In this document: piece after piece, positions 18,474-27,667 of the stretch | How positions within the stretch are numbered: the stretch's first letter is position 1 | How the letters are laid out: every line of letters begins with the position of its first letter | Assembly (NCBI RefSeq): GCF_001428255.1 | Contig: NZ_LMRW01000012.1 | Span: 174,027 to 238,026 of the forward strand | Direction of reading: 5' to 3' | DNA length: 64,000 nucleotides | From: Agromyces sp. Soil535 | Lineage (GTDB): Bacteria > Actinomycetota > Actinomycetes > Actinomycetales > Microbacteriaceae | The notes under the pieces: generated by a model | What the model was told of the DNA's origin: nothing | Seen by the model: only the letters and a program-made list of their open reading frames with translations | The model's database searches: none | Position numbers and translations under genes: made by a program

Positions 18474-19349
18474 TCAGGAGCCGCGGCGAGCCCCGCGGCG
18501 CAGCGCACGGAGCGGGGTCGTGAGGCGCCAGGAGAACGTGGACGTGACCCGTGCCAACTCCGCTTCCGCCCGGTCGGCGCGGGTCGACTCGTCGGCGACG
18601 GCCTGGTGGAGCCGTTCGAACTCGACGGCGTCGGCGCGCTCGTGCGCGGTCACGAAGTCGTCGAACACGCAGGCCGGATAATCCAGCTTCTCCCGGAGGT
18701 CCTCATGCTCGGCGGCAACGTAGTACCGGGAGAGCCCGTCGAACAGGCAGAAGCGGTATCCCGCCTCCAAGAGCAGCGGCTCCCACTCGGCGTGCGTACG
18801 GATGGTCGTGGTCGGCGCCGTCGCCTCGACGACGATGACCCATGGCCGGAACCTGGCGAGATCGATGGACCGCAGCACGGATGCCTCCGACCCCTCGGTG
18901 TCCACCAGCAGGAAGTGGATGGGCTCGTCGGCGAAGCCCGCCGCCTGGATGATCTCGTCGACGCTCTGCGACCGCACGGGGATAGGGGTCGTCGACCACC
19001 CGACGCTCTCGTGATGCGCCCGCACGTCGTCGGCGATGGTGGACAACCCGGTTCCCCGAATGCGGTGCAGGACCGCGGTCGATCGTCCCGCGTCGCTCGC
19101 AACCGCCTCCACGATGACGTCGCGCGGGCGGGCGCTCCGGTATCGTCGCGCGAAGTCGGGGTCGGGTTCCACCGCGATGCCGCTCCACCCCCGGTCGTAG
19201 AAGGCGCGCGACACCGAGTAGAGCGTCGGGTCGTTGGCGCCGACGTCGATGTATCGTCCGTTCGGCACCCCGCCGAGGGCGCGCCAGAGTACGACATCCT
19301 CCCCGTTCTGTGCGTATGAGGTGAACTTGTCCGCCGGGATCACCGTCAT
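18474..19349 (-). CDS. FkbM-family SAM-dependent methyltransferase
   Basis: A 291-aa protein with the FkbM-type core: YAQNGEDVVLWRALGG, GRYIDVGANDPTLYSVS (SAM site), GIAVEPDPDFARRY, and FLLVDTEGSEASVLRSIDL with VIVVEA. FkbM enzymes O-methylate sugars or polyketides, so a role in capping or decorating the glycan is likely. The C-terminus adds a short coiled coil and the motif TFSWRLTTPLRALRRG, which recurs in other proteins of this locus. The ATG overlaps the stop of an upstream 33-codon ORF (ATGA). Confidence 0.87.
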   Translation of the reverse strand: MTVIPADKFTSYAQNGEDVVLWRALGGVPNGRYIDVGANDPTLYSVSRAFYDRGWSGIAVEPDPDFARRYRSARPRDVIVEAVASDAGRSTAVLHRIRGTGLSTIADDVRAHHESVGWSTTPIPVRSQSVDEIIQAAGFADEPIHFLLVDTEGSEASVLRSIDLARFRPWVIVVEATAPTTTIRTHAEWEPLLLEAGYRFCLFDGLSRYYVAAEHEDLREKLDYPACVFDDFVTAHERADAVEFERLHQAVADESTRADRAEAELARVTSTFSWRLTTPLRALRRGARRGS

Positions 19350-19447
19350 GCGAGGGCTTCGCTCGCATCGGGGGCAGTGGGGGTGAGGTGGATGGGGAGA
19401 TCGCCGTCCAGGACACCCAAGGCTTCCACGGCGAAGTAGCGGGTCAT
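19346..19447 (-). CDS. Candidate 33-aa small protein upstream of fkbM
   Basis: A short ORF whose TGA overlaps the FkbM ATG. It begins MTRYFAVEALGVLDGDLP and ends EALA. The start has AGGA eight bases upstream and a TAGGAT -10-like box ending six bases upstream, so it could be translated either way. I recognise no family. It may encode a real small protein or act as a leader ORF that couples translation to fkbM. Confidence 0.45.
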   Translation of the reverse strand: MTRYFAVEALGVLDGDLPIHLTPTAPDASEALA

Positions 19448-19453
19448 GGGTCG

Positions 19454-19459
19454 ATCCTA
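19454..19459 (-). promoter_or_regulatory. -10 box before the 33-aa ORF
   Basis: TAGGAT on the minus strand ends six bases before the ATG at 19447. It may be a leaderless promoter for the small ORF and fkbM. Confidence 0.4.
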
Positions 19460-19479
19460 TCGAAGCGCCCCTCGTCTCC

Positions 19480-21210
19480 TCAGTCGAACCCGTGCAGGCG
19501 CTCGGCCGCCTCCAGCCCGCTCTCGACGCGTTCGTTGAGCAACTGCTTGCCCTCGGTCCCCTCGTAATCGTAGATGAAGTATCCGGAGCATTCCGTGATA
19601 CCGGCGGGCTCGCCCAGCGGCTCGACGGATTCCTCGGTCACGAAGCCCCACGGGTCGATGATCACGAAGTTGAAGTCCTGGTCCTCGTAGCTCGCGAGGT
19701 TGATCATCCACGGATGCACCGTGAGATCCGGGTTGACCTGAAGGATCGGATAGTCGTGCGTGCCGTAGAGGTCCCAGTTCCGGGTCAGCCAGAAGGTTCC
19801 CACGCCGGCTTTCGCGTCGGCGGGCAGCTCAGCCGCGCACGCCGCCCCGCCTCGGTTCTCGGAGAGCGCCATCGTGGCGGCCTTCGGTGCCGCGATCGCT
19901 CCGCCGATGAGAATGAGCACCGCGACGCTCGAGGCGAACACCAAGCCGTACGTCCTGACGCTGTGGCGCACCCGTGCATCACGGATGGAGAGCAGCGCGG
20001 TGCGGAAGAACTTCACCGCCTCGTATGACGCAGGGAGCAGCGGGAAGACGAGCACCGGCACGAGGTACCGGGTCGTGAGCGTCCCCGTCACCACCATTCC
20101 GATCAGGAGTGAGGCGACGGAGACCCACGAGAACACGGCGAGGATGAACTCCGCCGAGGCCACGTGCCACCGGCCGGGGATGGTATCCCGCCGGAGCAGC
20201 ACCCGGATGATCGGGAGCGATGCGATGAGGAGCACGATCGACGCCAGCACGAGTTTCAGGAACCCCTGGGGGGTAGCAACGAGGGCCTCCGCCACATTCC
20301 GCATGAAGAGGAACGACTCGCCCGCCAGCGATAGGTCGACATAGGAGCCGACGCCCAGTGAGGTGTACCGCTCGAGGAACTGCCGGAGCACGTACCCGAT
20401 CGCCACTGTCACCGCGATCGTGCCCGCAAGCGTCCAGAACCAGGCGCGCGACAGTCGTTTCATCGCGAAGGCGATGAGCAGGGTCGCCGCGAGCGGTGCG
20501 AGCACCTGCATCCAGAACAAGGGGTTCGACGCGCCGGTGAGTGCGCCGAGCGTCACGAACAGGATCACGAAGACCAGCGTCCGCGTGCGGCGGACGGGCG
20601 GGTCCGTGAACGCACGCGTCGTCCAGAGGATCAGCGCGATTGACGTGAGCCCGGAGATGATGACTCCGGGATAGTAGGAGACGAGGAGGAAGAGGCTCGC
20701 GATGGCCGTCCCGTTGATGTCCGACACGGGCTCCAACAGGACGTACACGACATACATCGCCGTCGCCCCCAGTGCGACCGAGATCTCCAGGATGCGATGC
20801 CTCGAGTGGCGGAACAGCAGACGGGAGCACCAGCGCAGCAGCACGTAGAGCAGCAGCAGGTTGAGGATCGCGATCCCGGCCAGCGCGGTCCTCGGGTTGC
20901 TTGTGAAGGCGCTCACGACCCAGTAGGTCGGCGTCTCGGGGAACAGGAACAGCTGTGACGAGAAGACCCACTCGAACGGCTGCCCCGCGAGGATCGATTC
21001 CCTCAGCAGCGGTAGGACGAGGGAATCGCCGCTGTAGAGGAGGTTGATCTCCCAGGCCGTGTTGATCCACTGGCCCAGGATGATGAGTCCCGATGCGAGC
21101 ACGATGAGGACGGCGAGAGCCTCAACCCCCGCCCGCTTCCACCAAGGGGCCCGGACGGCCGAGGGATGACCTGAGTCGGTGGTGATCGAGGCGGTCGACG
21201 GCTCAGACAT
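19480..21210 (-). CDS. Polytopic membrane protein (GT-C-like)
   Basis: A 576-aa integral membrane protein with about ten to eleven hydrophobic segments, then an extracellular C-terminal part (about 440-576). A first periplasmic loop after TM1 contains NLLYSGDSLVLPLLRESI, with an acidic residue as in the first loop of GT-C glycosyltransferases, which use polyprenyl-phosphate sugars. I do not recognise a specific family. The ATG at 21210 overlaps the end of the DPM-synthase gene by eight bases, suggesting it uses that enzyme's lipid-linked sugar. A longer frame upstream lies inside that gene. Confidence 0.7.
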   Translation of the reverse strand: MSEPSTASITTDSGHPSAVRAPWWKRAGVEALAVLIVLASGLIILGQWINTAWEINLLYSGDSLVLPLLRESILAGQPFEWVFSSQLFLFPETPTYWVVSAFTSNPRTALAGIAILNLLLLYVLLRWCSRLLFRHSRHRILEISVALGATAMYVVYVLLEPVSDINGTAIASLFLLVSYYPGVIISGLTSIALILWTTRAFTDPPVRRTRTLVFVILFVTLGALTGASNPLFWMQVLAPLAATLLIAFAMKRLSRAWFWTLAGTIAVTVAIGYVLRQFLERYTSLGVGSYVDLSLAGESFLFMRNVAEALVATPQGFLKLVLASIVLLIASLPIIRVLLRRDTIPGRWHVASAEFILAVFSWVSVASLLIGMVVTGTLTTRYLVPVLVFPLLPASYEAVKFFRTALLSIRDARVRHSVRTYGLVFASSVAVLILIGGAIAAPKAATMALSENRGGAACAAELPADAKAGVGTFWLTRNWDLYGTHDYPILQVNPDLTVHPWMINLASYEDQDFNFVIIDPWGFVTEESVEPLGEPAGITECSGYFIYDYEGTEGKQLLNERVESGLEAAERLHGFD

Positions 21211-21943
21211 TTCCGCGGGACATCCGGATGCGAGGGACGAGGAAGAAGTTGCGGAGCAGGGTGTTCCCGGGGATCTTGGACTCGCCGTTCGTGCGGTCGA
21301 AGAAGACGATCGGCAGTTCGACGACCCCCTTGGCCGCCAGGAGGGCACGGTACTTCAGCACGAGCAGGAAGCCGTAGCCGGTGGCGGTGATGGTCTCGGG
21401 CGTGATCCGCCGCAGCAGTTCGCTGGAGTACAGGTTGAACCCGCCCGTGTAGTCGCTGATCTTGCGGCTCAGCACGGTGCGGGCGTAGAAATTGCCGCCG
21501 CGGCTCAGGATCTTGCGGTTCAGGGCCCAGTCGGGCGTGCCGCCGCCGGGGATGTATCGCGAGGCCACGACGAAGTCCGCGTGCTCCAACGCCTGATGGA
21601 TGAACCCGGAAATATACTTGGGGTCGTGCGACATGTCGGCATCCATCTGGAGGACGTAGTCGAAGTCCTCTCTCAGGATGAGATCGAATCCATGGATGTA
21701 GGCTGCACCGAGCCCCTCCTTCGTCGGCTTGACGATCGTGCGCACTGTGAAGTTGTCGAGAGCGTACGACGGGGCGATGTGCTCGACGAAGGAGGAAGTC
21801 CCATCAGGCGACGAATCATCCAGGATGAACAACGTGATCGACGTGTCGGGGTGCTGTGCGCTCACGTGCGAGATGGACTCGATGAGCGCTTCCACGTTCT
21901 TGACCTCGTTGTAGGTCGGGACGGCGATGGCGAGCTTGAGCAT
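21203..21943 (-). CDS. Polyprenol-monophosphate mannose synthase-like GT2
   Basis: A 246-aa GT2 enzyme of the DPM1/Ppm1 type, which transfers a hexose from a nucleotide sugar to polyprenyl phosphate. Motifs: KLAIAVPTYNEVKNVEALI, ILDDSSPDGTSSFV, VLQMDADMSHDPKYI (the metal-binding DxD region), VVASRYIPGGGTPDW, SDYTGGFNLYSSELL and FFDRTNGESKI. No C-terminal membrane helices, as in soluble DPM synthases. The ATG at 21943 follows a TAACCT box. Mannose is the family's usual sugar, but glucose is possible. It overlaps a GT-C-like gene and is divergent from a GtrA gene. Confidence 0.88.
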   Translation of the reverse strand: MLKLAIAVPTYNEVKNVEALIESISHVSAQHPDTSITLFILDDSSPDGTSSFVEHIAPSYALDNFTVRTIVKPTKEGLGAAYIHGFDLILREDFDYVLQMDADMSHDPKYISGFIHQALEHADFVVASRYIPGGGTPDWALNRKILSRGGNFYARTVLSRKISDYTGGFNLYSSELLRRITPETITATGYGFLLVLKYRALLAAKGVVELPIVFFDRTNGESKIPGNTLLRNFFLVPRIRMSRGNV

Positions 21944-21951
21944 GGTCGTGA

Positions 21952-21957
21952 AGGTTA
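21952..21957 (-). promoter_or_regulatory. -10 box of the DPM-synthase gene (leaderless)
   Basis: TAACCT on the minus strand ends eight bases before the ATG at 21943, without a ribosome-binding site. Confidence 0.45.
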
Positions 21958-21966
21958 CCTCGGTAC

Positions 21967-22539
21967 GTGAAGAAACTGCTCTCGAATGAGAAGATACGTT
22001 TCCTGATTGCGGGCTGCGCGAATACGGCACTGGATTTCATCCTACTGAACGTGCTGGTCTTCGCGTTCGCGGTGCCGATCCTCGCCGCCAACGCGATCTC
22101 GGTGACCATCGGCATCTGCGTGTCGTACCTCCTGAACCACTTCTACGTGTTCCGCTACGAGGAACCGATCTCGTTGAGGCGGTTCGCGATGTTCTTCGTG
22201 ATCACAGGCTTCAGCTCGCTCGTGCTCCAGAACCTGGTGATCCTCGGCTTCGAGGCGCTGTTCGGGACGGAGTTCGGCCGGTCGCTCCTGTTCCTCCCCG
22301 GCGAGGACGGCAAGCAGTTCCTCGCGATCAACATCGCCAAGGCCACGGCGGTGCTCCTCGGCCTGATCTGGAACTTCGCGTTCTACAAGTTCGTCGTCTT
22401 CCGTGAAGAGCGTCGGCGGGCCGACGAGCCCGCGACCGAGCGGGCGGATGCCGCAGACGCGCGCACGCGGGCGGGGGTCGCGTCCGAGGCGTCGGCCGTC
22501 CCCGATTCACCGGCCGTGCCGGAGCCGCCGGCGGCGTGA
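21967..22539 (+). CDS. GtrA-family membrane protein
   Basis: A 190-aa protein with four hydrophobic helices in the GtrA pattern: RFLIAGCANTALDFILLNVL, then VTIGICVSYLLNHFYVFRYE, a third helix near MFFVITGFSS, and LLGLIWNFAFYKFVVFR at the end. GtrA proteins are thought to help flip or present polyprenyl-phosphate sugars. The GTG at 21967 begins KKLLSNEKIRFL. A disordered Ala/Pro/Glu tail (about 150-190) is extra. It faces the DPM-synthase gene divergently, the classic partner. Confidence 0.87.
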   Translation: MKKLLSNEKIRFLIAGCANTALDFILLNVLVFAFAVPILAANAISVTIGICVSYLLNHFYVFRYEEPISLRRFAMFFVITGFSSLVLQNLVILGFEALFGTEFGRSLLFLPGEDGKQFLAINIAKATAVLLGLIWNFAFYKFVVFREERRRADEPATERADAADARTRAGVASEASAVPDSPAVPEPPAA

Positions 22540-22566
22540 GCGCGCTCTCGCGCTCGCAGGACTGCC

Positions 22567-22572
22567 TATAGT
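22567..22572 (+). promoter_or_regulatory. -10 box (leaderless)
   Basis: TATAGT ends seven bases before the ATG at 22580. The spacer GGTGGGC is identical to that in front of ahcY. Confidence 0.7.
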
Positions 22573-22579
22573 GGTGGGC

Positions 22580-24430
22580 ATGCCCATCCGCCCGAGCGAC
22601 TCCGTCGCGCCTGCCGTCGGCCGGCCGGCCGGGCTTGCGTCCGGTACTCACGTGCCAGCCGTCGTCAGACAGCTCGGACTCGCCGCCCTGACTGGCGGAA
22701 TCGCGCTCGTCGTCGCGTGGTTCGCGCTCGACCTCAGCCTCGAGGCGATGTCCATGCGGTGGGCGTCGGGTGCGACCGGCGACCAGATGCTGCACTACAT
22801 CGTCTCCGCCAGCGCGATCGACCACTCGCTGTTCACCCCGAACCTCCGGCTGGGCTTCCCCGAGAACCAGAACCTCTTCTTCGCGCCGATGTACGACCCC
22901 GCGTCGGCCGTCGCGCTCTCTGCCGGATCGCTCGTCATCTCCGACCCCGTGCTCCTGCTCAACGTCTACCAGCTCGGCGGGTTCTTCGTGACGGGCGTCG
23001 CCGGCTACCTGATGTTCCGCGCGCTCCGCGTACGCGAGCTGACGTCGGTCGTGTTCGGCGCCGTGTTCGCACTGGCGCCGTTCCACTTCGAGCGCGTCGA
23101 GCTCGGGCACGCGTTCGTGGCGAACTACTGGGGTGTTGCCGTCCTCGTCGTCCTCGTGCTCGTGGCGGGCGGTGACGGTGCCGACCCCATCGCGAAGTGG
23201 GCCGACGCCTCACAGTCGCCGAAGGGTCCGGTCGTTCGGCGCCTGGTCGCGATCCTCATCATGACGTTCGCCCTGTCGCTGACCAATTCGTACTACTACG
23301 TGTTCGCGGCCATCATCATCGCCGGCGTGATCGTCGTGCGCGGGGTCGTCCTGCTGGTCGCCCGCCGGGGCGTGCGGTCCCTCCTCTGGCCGGTCGTGAC
23401 GCTCGGGTCGTTGGTCGTGTTCGTCGGCGTCCAGTTGGCGATCCTCTCCCTGAACTTCGGCGATCGGTACCAGAAGTACTTCTCCGAGCGCCTTCCGCTC
23501 GAATCCGAGCAGCACGCCGGCAAGATCACGACCCTGCTGCTGCCATGGCCCGGGTCGGGGATCCCCGGGGTCTCCAGCCGCGTGGAGGCGTACGCCCAGT
23601 ACACCTCGGTGTCGCCGTACGCGGAGCCGACCGGCATGTCGGTCCTCGCGATCCTCGGCATCGCGCTCCTCGTGATCTGGGCGCTGGGTCGCTTCGTCCT
23701 TCCGTCCACGACTGCTGGGCGGCCGGCGGCCACCGTCCTGACCGACACCCGGCTGTCGGTGCTCGCGCTCGCCTTCTGGATCGGCCTCCTCTTCTACGTC
23801 GTCGGAGGACTCGGCTACCTCTTCGCCGTCCTCGTCACGCCGGAGATCCGTTCGTGGGTCCGGCTCAGCATCGTCCTCGCGACGATCGGCCTCGCGTTCC
23901 TGGCCGTCCTCATCGACGCCACCGCGAGGCGGCTGTGGTCGCTCCTCGCCGTGCTGGGCGTGGTGGTCGTCATCGCCGCGGTCGACCAGGTCGCCGGGGT
24001 GCCCCGCGCGGTCGACCTCCAGCCGACCTCGGACGCTGACCTGCGCGCCCTCGTCGCGCAGGCGGATTCCGAGCTCGAGCGCGACTGCGGAGTCGCCCAG
24101 CTGCCCGTCAAGGGATTCCCGGAATCGGGGCCGATCCTCGGACTCGGCGACTACGAGCTCGGCCTCCCATATGTGGTGGGCGCTGATTCGACGCTTCGCT
24201 GGAGCTACGGCGGAGTCTCGGGAACGCACTCAGGGGACTTCTGGAAGGATGCGGACGACCCGTCGTCGTTCGCCCGCGCCGTGTCGGAGTCCGGTGCGTG
24301 CGCGATCTACGTCGACCGCGCCGCCTTCGAGAGCGATGGTGAGTGGGAAGCGTACGTGGACGCCGTGTACGGGGACGACTGGACCTTCATCGGGAACCCG
24401 GACGGACGCCAGGTGATCGTCGCGCCGTGA
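22580..24430 (+). CDS. Large polytopic membrane protein (putative GT-C)
   Basis: A 616-aa membrane protein with about a dozen hydrophobic segments and a soluble C-terminal region (about 480-616). The first loop after TM1 (about 55-110) includes GDQMLHYIVSASAIDHS and NLRLGFPENQNLFFAPMYD, resembling the acidic periplasmic loop and downstream segment of YfhO-type or GT-C proteins. The exact reaction is unknown; polyprenyl-phosphate-sugar-dependent transfer outside the cell is an inference. The ATG at 22580 sits behind a TATAGT box; the frame stays open upstream into gtrA. Confidence 0.72.
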   Translation: MPIRPSDSVAPAVGRPAGLASGTHVPAVVRQLGLAALTGGIALVVAWFALDLSLEAMSMRWASGATGDQMLHYIVSASAIDHSLFTPNLRLGFPENQNLFFAPMYDPASAVALSAGSLVISDPVLLLNVYQLGGFFVTGVAGYLMFRALRVRELTSVVFGAVFALAPFHFERVELGHAFVANYWGVAVLVVLVLVAGGDGADPIAKWADASQSPKGPVVRRLVAILIMTFALSLTNSYYYVFAAIIIAGVIVVRGVVLLVARRGVRSLLWPVVTLGSLVVFVGVQLAILSLNFGDRYQKYFSERLPLESEQHAGKITTLLLPWPGSGIPGVSSRVEAYAQYTSVSPYAEPTGMSVLAILGIALLVIWALGRFVLPSTTAGRPAATVLTDTRLSVLALAFWIGLLFYVVGGLGYLFAVLVTPEIRSWVRLSIVLATIGLAFLAVLIDATARRLWSLLAVLGVVVVIAAVDQVAGVPRAVDLQPTSDADLRALVAQADSELERDCGVAQLPVKGFPESGPILGLGDYELGLPYVVGADSTLRWSYGGVSGTHSGDFWKDADDPSSFARAVSESGACAIYVDRAAFESDGEWEAYVDAVYGDDWTFIGNPDGRQVIVAP

Positions 24431-24448
24431 TGAGCAGCCGCGGCCGGC

Positions 24449-25582
24449 TCAGCGTGCGCGGGCTGCGCTCGCGTAGGCTTCCGCGTGGAGGCGCGCGGCG
24501 TCCGCCCACGTGAAGTGGGCGGCGCGCTCGACGCCCAGCCGTCGCAGCTCCTCCCGGCGGGCTTGGGACGAGACAAGGTCGCGTAGCGCCGCCGCGATGG
24601 ACTCGGGGTCCGTGCCCGTGTAGGCGACCGCGTCGCCGCCGACCTCGGGCAGCGCGAGCGCACGCGTGGTGAGCACGCAGGCGCCGGCCGCCATCGCCTC
24701 GAGCACGGGAAGGCCGAAGCCCTCCCCGAGGCTCGGGTAGGCGACGACCGTCGCACCGGCCAGGAAGGCGCGGAGCTGCTCAGCGGGCAGGTAACCCAGC
24801 CTTCGGACGTCGAGACCGCGAGCGCGGGCGTGATCGACCTGCGGATCGATGGGGTCCCCCCATCCCGGGCCTCCGGCCAGAAGCAGCGCCGGCGCGTCGG
24901 GGTCGTCGGCGAATGCGCGCTCGAAGCCCGTGACGAGCGCTTGCACGTTCTTGCGCGGCTCGATCGTCCCGAGGAACGCGATCCAGGACGCCGCGACCGC
25001 GTGGTCGTCGCGGAAGGCCCTGACCTCGGCCTCGGTCGGCGGGTGGAACATCTCGGGGTCGTGCCCGTGCGGCGCGACGGACACCGACCGACGATCGGCG
25101 CGAGTGATCCGCACGTACTCCTCGCCGGTCGCCCGTGACGGCACGACGACCGCGAGGCGGAGCGCGCCGGCCAGCCGGATCCAGCTTCCGAAGAACGCGC
25201 GCTTCACGCGGGTGTGCACCTCGGGGTGCGTGAAGAACGTGAGGTCGTGCACGCTCACCACGCGCGGGTGCCGTGAGATCAGCGGGAACGTGTAGTGGAC
25301 GGAGTGGATCACCCGAGCGCCGGTCCGTCGTGCCGCCGACGTCACGCCGAACTGCTCCCAGAGGAGCCGGAGCGGCCGTCGCGTGGTCCAGCGTGGCGCC
25401 GTGATCGTCGCCGCGCCCGTCGCGAGGAAGGCAGCCTCGTCGCGCTCCTGGCAGAGCACCGTGACCGGCACTCCGATGGCGACCAGGGCGGGGAGGAGGT
25501 CCTCGACGTACCGCCCGACGCCACCGCGGTCTTCCGGGATCGCAGTGGCGTCCAGGAGCACGCGAGGGTGGCGATCAGGCAC
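24449..25582 (-). CDS. GT4 glycosyltransferase
   Basis: A 377-aa mannosyltransferase-like GT4. The N-terminus has VLLDATAIPEDRGGVGRYVEDLL, followed by VIHSVHYTFPL and VVSVHDLTFFTHPE. The donor domain has FLGTIEPRKNVQALVTGFERA, LLLAGGPGWGDP, LGYLPAEQLRAFLAGA and the intact EGFGLPVLEAMAAGACV motif. The GTG start lies inside the end of the upstream Gmd-like gene (eight-base overlap), so it is probably translated with the GDP-sugar enzymes and may use their product (a GDP-6-deoxyhexose or GDP-mannose). Confidence 0.9.
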   Translation of the reverse strand: MPDRHPRVLLDATAIPEDRGGVGRYVEDLLPALVAIGVPVTVLCQERDEAAFLATGAATITAPRWTTRRPLRLLWEQFGVTSAARRTGARVIHSVHYTFPLISRHPRVVSVHDLTFFTHPEVHTRVKRAFFGSWIRLAGALRLAVVVPSRATGEEYVRITRADRRSVSVAPHGHDPEMFHPPTEAEVRAFRDDHAVAASWIAFLGTIEPRKNVQALVTGFERAFADDPDAPALLLAGGPGWGDPIDPQVDHARARGLDVRRLGYLPAEQLRAFLAGATVVAYPSLGEGFGLPVLEAMAAGACVLTTRALALPEVGGDAVAYTGTDPESIAAALRDLVSSQARREELRRLGVERAAHFTWADAARLHAEAYASAARAR

Positions 25583-26546
25583 GTTGCCGGTGCGCCGCGA
25601 GGTCGTGGTCCACCATCGACGTGACGATCTCGTCGAAGCCGACCGTCGGCGACCAGCCCAGGTCCGTGGCCGCCTTGGAGGCGTCCCCGCGGAGCTCGTG
25701 GGGATCCGCGGGCCGGGCGAACTGCGGGTCGATGACGGTGCGATCGCGCCAGTCCACGATGCCGACGTGCGTGAATGCCGCCTCGACGAATTCGGCGATC
25801 GAGTGCGTCTCGCCGGTCGCGATCACGTAGTCGTCGGGGTTATTCGTTTGGAGGGACAACCGCAACGCGTTCACGTAGTCGGGAGCCCACCCCCAGTCCC
25901 GACGCGTCTCGAGCGTGCCGAGCGACAGGGTGTCCTGGTCGCCCCGCGCGATCGCCACGGCCGCCTGCGTGATCTTGCGGGTCACGAAGTTCGGCGGACG
26001 GCGAGGCGATTCGTGGTTGTACAGGATGCAGTTCGTCGCGAACACGTCCTGCGCGCGGAACACCTGCACGAGGTGGTGCGCGAACGCCTTCGCCGCACCG
26101 TACGGGGACGCCGGCGCGATCGGCGTGAGCTCATTCTGCGGCGATACCTCGGCATCGCCGAAGATCTCGCCGCTTCCGGCGTGCACCAGCTTCACTCGAC
26201 GTCCGGTGCGCTCCTGGAGGTCCCTCACCGACGCGAGCAGCTGTGCGACGCTCAGCGCGTTGATCCGGGCGGTCTGGACCGGCGCCTGCCACGACTGGAA
26301 CACCGAGCTGATCGAGGCGAGGCTGTAGATCTCGTCGGGCTCGACTTCTCGGACCAGCCGATCGAGCTCCTCGAGGTCGGCGAGGTCGAGCTCATGCAGC
26401 TGGACCTCCGCGAACTGCGGGCCGGCGTCGACCGGGCCCGACGCGGGTCGCACGACGCCGTGGACTTCGTACCCCGCAGCAACGAGCGCTTCGCCGAGGT
26501 ACGACCCGTCCTGTCCGGCGGCGCCGGTGATGAGGGCGACTGGCAT
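25575..26546 (-). CDS. GDP-mannose 4,6-dehydratase-family SDR (second copy)
   Basis: A 323-aa extended SDR of the Gmd type: VALITGAAGQDGSYLGEALV, HAGSGEIFGDAEVSPQNE, SPYGAAKAFAHHLVQVFRAQ, LYNHESPRRPPNFVTRKITQ and TRRDWGWAPDYVNAL. It differs from the neighbouring Gmd at the active-site segment (GSGE instead of SSSE) and in the sugar pocket. It may be a second dehydratase, an epimerase or a reductase acting on the 4-keto product (as RMD does to give GDP-D-rhamnose); sequence alone does not decide. It starts five bases after gmd ends. Confidence 0.82.
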   Translation of the reverse strand: MPVALITGAAGQDGSYLGEALVAAGYEVHGVVRPASGPVDAGPQFAEVQLHELDLADLEELDRLVREVEPDEIYSLASISSVFQSWQAPVQTARINALSVAQLLASVRDLQERTGRRVKLVHAGSGEIFGDAEVSPQNELTPIAPASPYGAAKAFAHHLVQVFRAQDVFATNCILYNHESPRRPPNFVTRKITQAAVAIARGDQDTLSLGTLETRRDWGWAPDYVNALRLSLQTNNPDDYVIATGETHSIAEFVEAAFTHVGIVDWRDRTVIDPQFARPADPHELRGDASKAATDLGWSPTVGFDEIVTSMVDHDLAAHRQRA

Positions 26547-26551
26547 GTCGT

Positions 26552-27538
<987 letters not shown>

Positions 27539-27579
27539 GTTCTCGTACGTTTCCTTCTGGTCGTCGAATGCCAGCGACC

Positions 27580-27585
27580 AGTGTA
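27580..27585 (-). promoter_or_regulatory. -10 box of gmd
   Basis: TACACT on the minus strand, about 40 bases before the gmd ATG. The inverted repeat CTGGTCG/CGACCAG lies in the leader between the two. Confidence 0.4.
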
Positions 27586-27667
27586 GCGGCTCGCCTCTGG
27601 ATCCTCGTGCCGGACCTCGAGCCCCTCCGGGCGAGCGGCAGCAGGGCGGATCTGCGCCGGTCCCGGG

